From Glandiceps talaboti (taxonomy: Eukaryota > Hemichordata > Enteropneusta > Spengelidae): DNA of 64,000 nt. Location of the stretch: assembly GCF_964340395.1 (NCBI RefSeq), contig NC_135557.1, positions 15,529,867-15,593,866 on the forward strand, in the 5' to 3' direction. The translations under genes and the position numbers were made by a program. Within the stretch, counting starts at the first letter, position 1, and every line of letters starts with the position of its first letter. Positions 59,651 to 64,000 of the stretch are shown here, piece by piece. Below the pieces are notes generated by a model. That model had not been told where the DNA came from. It ran no database searches and saw only the letters and a list, made by a program, of their open reading frames with translations.

Positions 59651-59919
59651 AGCATAACAAACCTTGCCCTTACGGGAGGTAATAACAAATAATTTCATGT
59701 ATTTATTATACAATTAGTGCGTTAGACACACAAACTTGCTCTATGTTGTTTCTCATAAAAGAGAGTCAAGGAACATTAAACCCAAAATAGTTATTTCTCA
59801 TCCATATGGCCACTTCAGCAGATACCACTTCTATTGTTATAATTCATTTCTTCCGGTGGCTATTACTCCAGTATATTTGTGATATACTTAGTTTATATTA
59901 CCTAGCCTTTGATCCTTTC

Positions 59920-60034
<115 letters not shown>

Positions 60035-60839
60035 GTCTACCTTGTTTATATCATATTGATTTTGACATGGTGTGCATGAATGTCCTTTACATTTCAATGC
60101 AGTCTGGAATGCTGGTATAATTTCACTGGCATACCGTAGTTTACTGTGCACACATTGAATACATGGTGAATGCCTCCCCACCCAGTCTTGTTGCTAGGCA
60201 CATTTACATACATTTTTTGAATATTTAGTCACTTGTCTATTAATCCCTGTTGTTATCTTTGCAATATGTGATCACTTGGCTGATGTCATGGGCGTGGTCT
60301 TGTTCCTGGGCATGTTTGCATACACTTTTTGAATGTTTGTTCAATTATTTAAGAATCCTTGTTTTTATAATTGTCAAATAAAGCACCATTTGGCTGTTGC
60401 CATGGGCGTGGTCATGGTTGCTAAGTATGTTTGCATACATACTTTGCCTACCAGATGATGTTAGTTGACCAAAATATACTGCCATTTGGTTGATAAAGGC
60501 ATGGGTCATAGTTGCTGAGGCCAGTTGTGGCAAAAACCTTGAAGAAAATCTGCCGAAAAACACTTCCAGAAATATTTCACCAAGTGTCAGTCTCATTGAC
60601 GAAGTACCTTTTGAGATGTAAGTTTTTGACAAAAATTCACATTTTGACACCTAATTTGCATATCACTGATGAGATCATTATATGCTTAATATTCATCTAT
60701 ACACCCAGATCCATCCCAATTAAATTTGAACCCAATCTGCTCAGAAATTTTGGAATGAAAGAATTTTGACCCAAAAAACACATGTTTAGCATTGATACTA
60801 ATTTGCATATTACTGATGGAATCATCTTTATCTTGCGGG

Positions 60840-61297
60840 TATTTTCCCTTACCTACACATTAGTCATTCAGTTCAGTACCTATTTATTGCATTGAAAGGT
60901 TATCTGGGGTTAGCTATTCGATGTTGATGCTTCCTTTTCCTGCCTGGTATCCGTGCACATTTTACATACCTTCATTTTTAATCATTTCAGTGCCTGTGTA
61001 TTGCATTACAAAGGTTATTGCTAATTGAGAAGCATTGCTGAAATGTTACATAGTTATAACCCATACCTCAGACTCATGAAGTAAATGTTTATACAAGATT
61101 CTTATTCAATTGTTGTTGTCGTAGATTTCCATGTGATATTTAAACATTGATTTAAATAATTTGAAATTTGACATCTTACACGTTTTGCCTAAATAATTGC
61201 TTTGTTTATCATTTCTCGTTGGTGACTTTATTGTTCGTGTGTGCTTCGCTTGTCCGGGGTTATGATTATCCTTTTACCTATCCCAGATTTGACTTAG
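60840..61297. repeat. direct repeat B, unit 4
   Basis: Counterpart of 19328-19785. Confidence 0.65.
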
Positions 61298-61939
61298 TCT
61301 ATTTTTAATTTGCATAATTAACTCTTTATAATCAGGACGCCGAAGTCCATAAGGTGGCTTAGAAAAATGTATAATTTTTGGCTATTGTTTGAACTTGAGA
61401 TTAACTAATTTGACGTGACTTGATTGGTTATCTAAATTGCAGTTAGGAGCCTAAATCTGATTCAAGTTCGGTGTATATTCAAGCTCAGTGTATATTTCAT
61501 TCCCGATACTTACTTACAAAGGTTTGTAACCAGGGCTATTATGGCCTGTGACTCGAAGTTAATATATTCAAAATGGTGTCGTCTCATGAATAATTCATAT
61601 ATCCATACCCCTTAAGCTTTATATACTAACCAGGTTCAAGACCGCTGAAGATTTGATAATCAGATCACAATTATAACCGATTTCTTTTTCCAGGTAACTT
61701 GAATAAAGTAATAAACTACAATTTAACGTAAACTTCAGTGTGTCAGGCTATTATTCTCATCTTGAAAACTACACAACATACATACCAAAATTTCCTCAAG
61801 AGACACGACAATATTCAAAATCTTCTCCATGATAGGAAATGACAAAAATGTTCGATTTTCCTCAATCTAATGAGGATTTTCCTAAGCATATGAAAAATGA
61901 CTTTGGAAAGATAATGCATTTGAGATCGTTACCCTGCCA

Positions 61940-62010
61940 CAGCACGGGGTAGTCATATTAAAAACAGGAAGGCGGTATAATTAGGAACAGTTTATGACTA
62001 CCCCTTGCTG
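61940..62010. repeat. 71-nt hairpin, unit 4
   Basis: Arms unchanged. Confidence 0.6.
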
Positions 62011-62141
62011 CGATAAATTTAACATGACAATTTCTAAAATTCATTATCTTTTCGAAGTCTACAGACATGCGATATGCACACTACTGACCCTAGCAGGTGG
62101 CGTCGCTGTCGTTCACCAATTTGACAACATTTTGATGACAG
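61994..62141 (+). CDS. possible signal-anchor exon, unit 4
   Basis: Same frame as in unit 1, with the unit-1-type donor GTGATA. Confidence 0.3.
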
Positions 62142-62822
62142 GTGATATCAGGTTGTAATACATCACTACAGTCTCCGGTCCTGATCAGGGACACATAACT
62201 TTCCACGGGTAGATTTATGGTATTATTGTACCATGCAGGGTTTCCTAGATCACTAGTTACTGACTGTGTTTGATTGGGGACATATTTTTATCGTGCATGC
62301 GATGTGTTTATCTTGCCAGCCAGTGTCCATTACGGTACTGACTGCTGTATATGTAGGGATAGAGCTCGGCTGCATTTCCTATACTAATAATATTATCTCA
62401 GTCTACGAATGGTGGTGTGACAGACAGGGTCCATCAATCAGGTTCGTTGCTCGCTGTTCAGCCTGACTGTCGTAGTTCTCTTTGATCTAGCAACTTCACG
62501 AGCGCCTGTGGATATCGTCCAAGGAATTGTAGGATAACTTCACTTCTGCCGCCATTAAAATAAGTTTGCTGTGTGAAAAAAATATGTTGTCATGTCCAGA
62601 GAGAGTTTGTATACCTTCACAGAATAAATAGCCAGTTGAAACTAAATTGCGCCCTCAGAGACAGAGTTGCACATATTGAAATTAAACGTAACTCATACCA
62701 TCAAATTTAGTTTTGACTTGGAATTTCAAAAGTCTGTTCTTGGGATGTAAGATTTTTATACAAAGTATTTAAGTTTATCCTTGAAAAATAAAAGATTCCT
62801 TTAAAGAATTAAAAGTTTATTC

Positions 62823-63080
62823 TTGGAAAAAAAATTTGGGCCGCTAAGTAAAAGTCTTGTTATGCGAATAAATTTTCTGCTCTCAGTGGGAAAAAATGGG
62901 GCCTCACTAAGTAAAAATCTTGTTATGCGAATAGTTTTTTCTGCTCTGGGAGAAAAATTTGGGGCTCACTGAGTAAAAATCTTGTTATGCGAATTATTCT
63001 GCTCTGGGAAAAAAATTCGGGCCTCGATCATTAAGTAAAAATCTTGTTATGCGAATAAATTTTCTGCTCTGGAAAAATAA
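62823..63080. repeat. 62-64 bp minisatellite, unit 4
   Basis: Four copies. Confidence 0.8.
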
Positions 63081-63140
63081 ATTCCCAAATAGATCCCCTA
63101 GGAATTTGATTCTAATGGGCTACCGCTTTATATATAAACA

Positions 63141-63176
63141 ACAACTCAGTCACCCACAACTACAATGCAGTCACCC

Positions 63177-63219
<43 letters not shown>

Positions 63220-63448
63220 CCATACAACCATCAACAGCTATGATCTTGTCACCAACAACCACAACCATGTCACCGACAACCACAACCCTACCACCCAGAT
63301 TACCACCAACAATCACGACTTTCTCATCAACAACCACAATCCTACAACCCACAGTCTCAACTCTACCATCCCCACCACCACCAACTACAGCCCTATCACC
63401 CACAACCACGACTCTACCACATATAACCACAACCCTGTCACCAACAAC
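63141..63448 (+). pseudogene. fragment related to the gene 1 mucin exon, unit 4
   Basis: Same fragment, with the unit-1-type GTCTCAACT. Confidence 0.7.
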
Positions 63449-63520
63449 ATACATACATACATACATACATACATACATACATACATACATACATACATAC
63501 ATACATACATACATACATAC
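63449..63520. repeat. (CATA)n microsatellite, unit 4
   Basis: Counterpart of 21942-22009. Confidence 0.95.
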
Positions 63521-64000
63521 GAGTGTTGTTATGCAGTGACTATATTCTCATGTTGAAATGACGAGGACCAATCAGGGGCATGAGGCAACAATTCTGGTGA
63601 AACCCGAAAATGATAATGATTTTTTAGGTAATAAAGGCCCAAGTTAGCTATGAGTCACATTTACATACTTACTTCTTTATTTGTAGTTTATTTTAATAAA
63701 CTCATTATACACGTCTACACATATTTGTTATTTTGGGTATGTATTTGTACACTTTCTGGTCTTTTAAAAAATGAAACATTTTTTCATAATCACAGAAAAA
63801 TTTTATATAAATATGGAAGACTCCAAAAAAGAATAAAGGAAAAGAAAGTATACCGATAGATTTTGTCTGTAATGATTTAATGGAACATGATCATGGTGCA
63901 TGCAAAATCGACGCTTAGTGAATTTTTGCTCGAAGCTCGATACCACCTGCTGCCCTCTTGTGGCAATTATTTGCGATCTCGAATACGTGTAAAGTCTCTG

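Overview
This window is eukaryotic, almost certainly from an invertebrate animal. It is AT-rich and carries long microsatellites, consensus GT-AG splice sites, fossils of non-LTR retrotransposons and DNA transposons, and C-type lectin domain (CTLD) exons joined in splice phase 1. A lancelet, hemichordate, echinoderm or mollusc would fit; I cannot decide among them from sequence alone. Most open frames here are accidents of simple repeats.

Left flank (1-4584): no convincing host gene. It holds a decayed transposase-like gene on the minus strand (about 905-1650), split by a 350-bp foldback element with clean TTAA target-site duplications. It also holds a half copy of that foldback family and one copy of a dispersed repeat that recurs inside the array to the right.

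Gene 1 (4585-12564, plus): a membrane-anchored or secreted lectin. A signal-type exon is followed by two CTLD exons and a 1.95-kb exon encoding a Thr/Pro mucin-like stalk ending in a PAN/apple-like module. Every junction is phase 1. The first CTLD exon can either splice onward or read into a stop codon that lies inside the terminal repeat of a transposon inserted just behind it. The introns hold retrotransposon tails and long microsatellites.

Tandem array (12893 to the window end): four direct copies, the last one cut off, of a 13.7-13.9 kb unit starting at 12893, 26581, 40461 and 54370. Each unit carries, in order: a small secreted single-CTLD lectin gene on the minus strand (TATA box, 5'UTR exon and four coding exons giving about 136 aa); diverged direct repeats and microsatellites; a 71-nt hairpin; a four-copy minisatellite; a fragment related to the mucin exon of gene 1; and, on the plus strand, a broken PIF1-type helicase followed by a second reading frame of unknown family, probably a resident mobile element. 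The element lies beyond the window end in unit 4.

The most notable signals are: (i) across the four lectin copies the exon holding most of the CTLD differs at only one codon, encoding Tyr, Ala, Ser and Ser; (ii) unit 4 is a mosaic of unit-3-like and unit-1-like segments; (iii) the helicase is broken differently in each unit while the last 214 residues of the next frame are identical in all three complete units; (iv) each unit contains a piece related to the neighbouring mucin gene.
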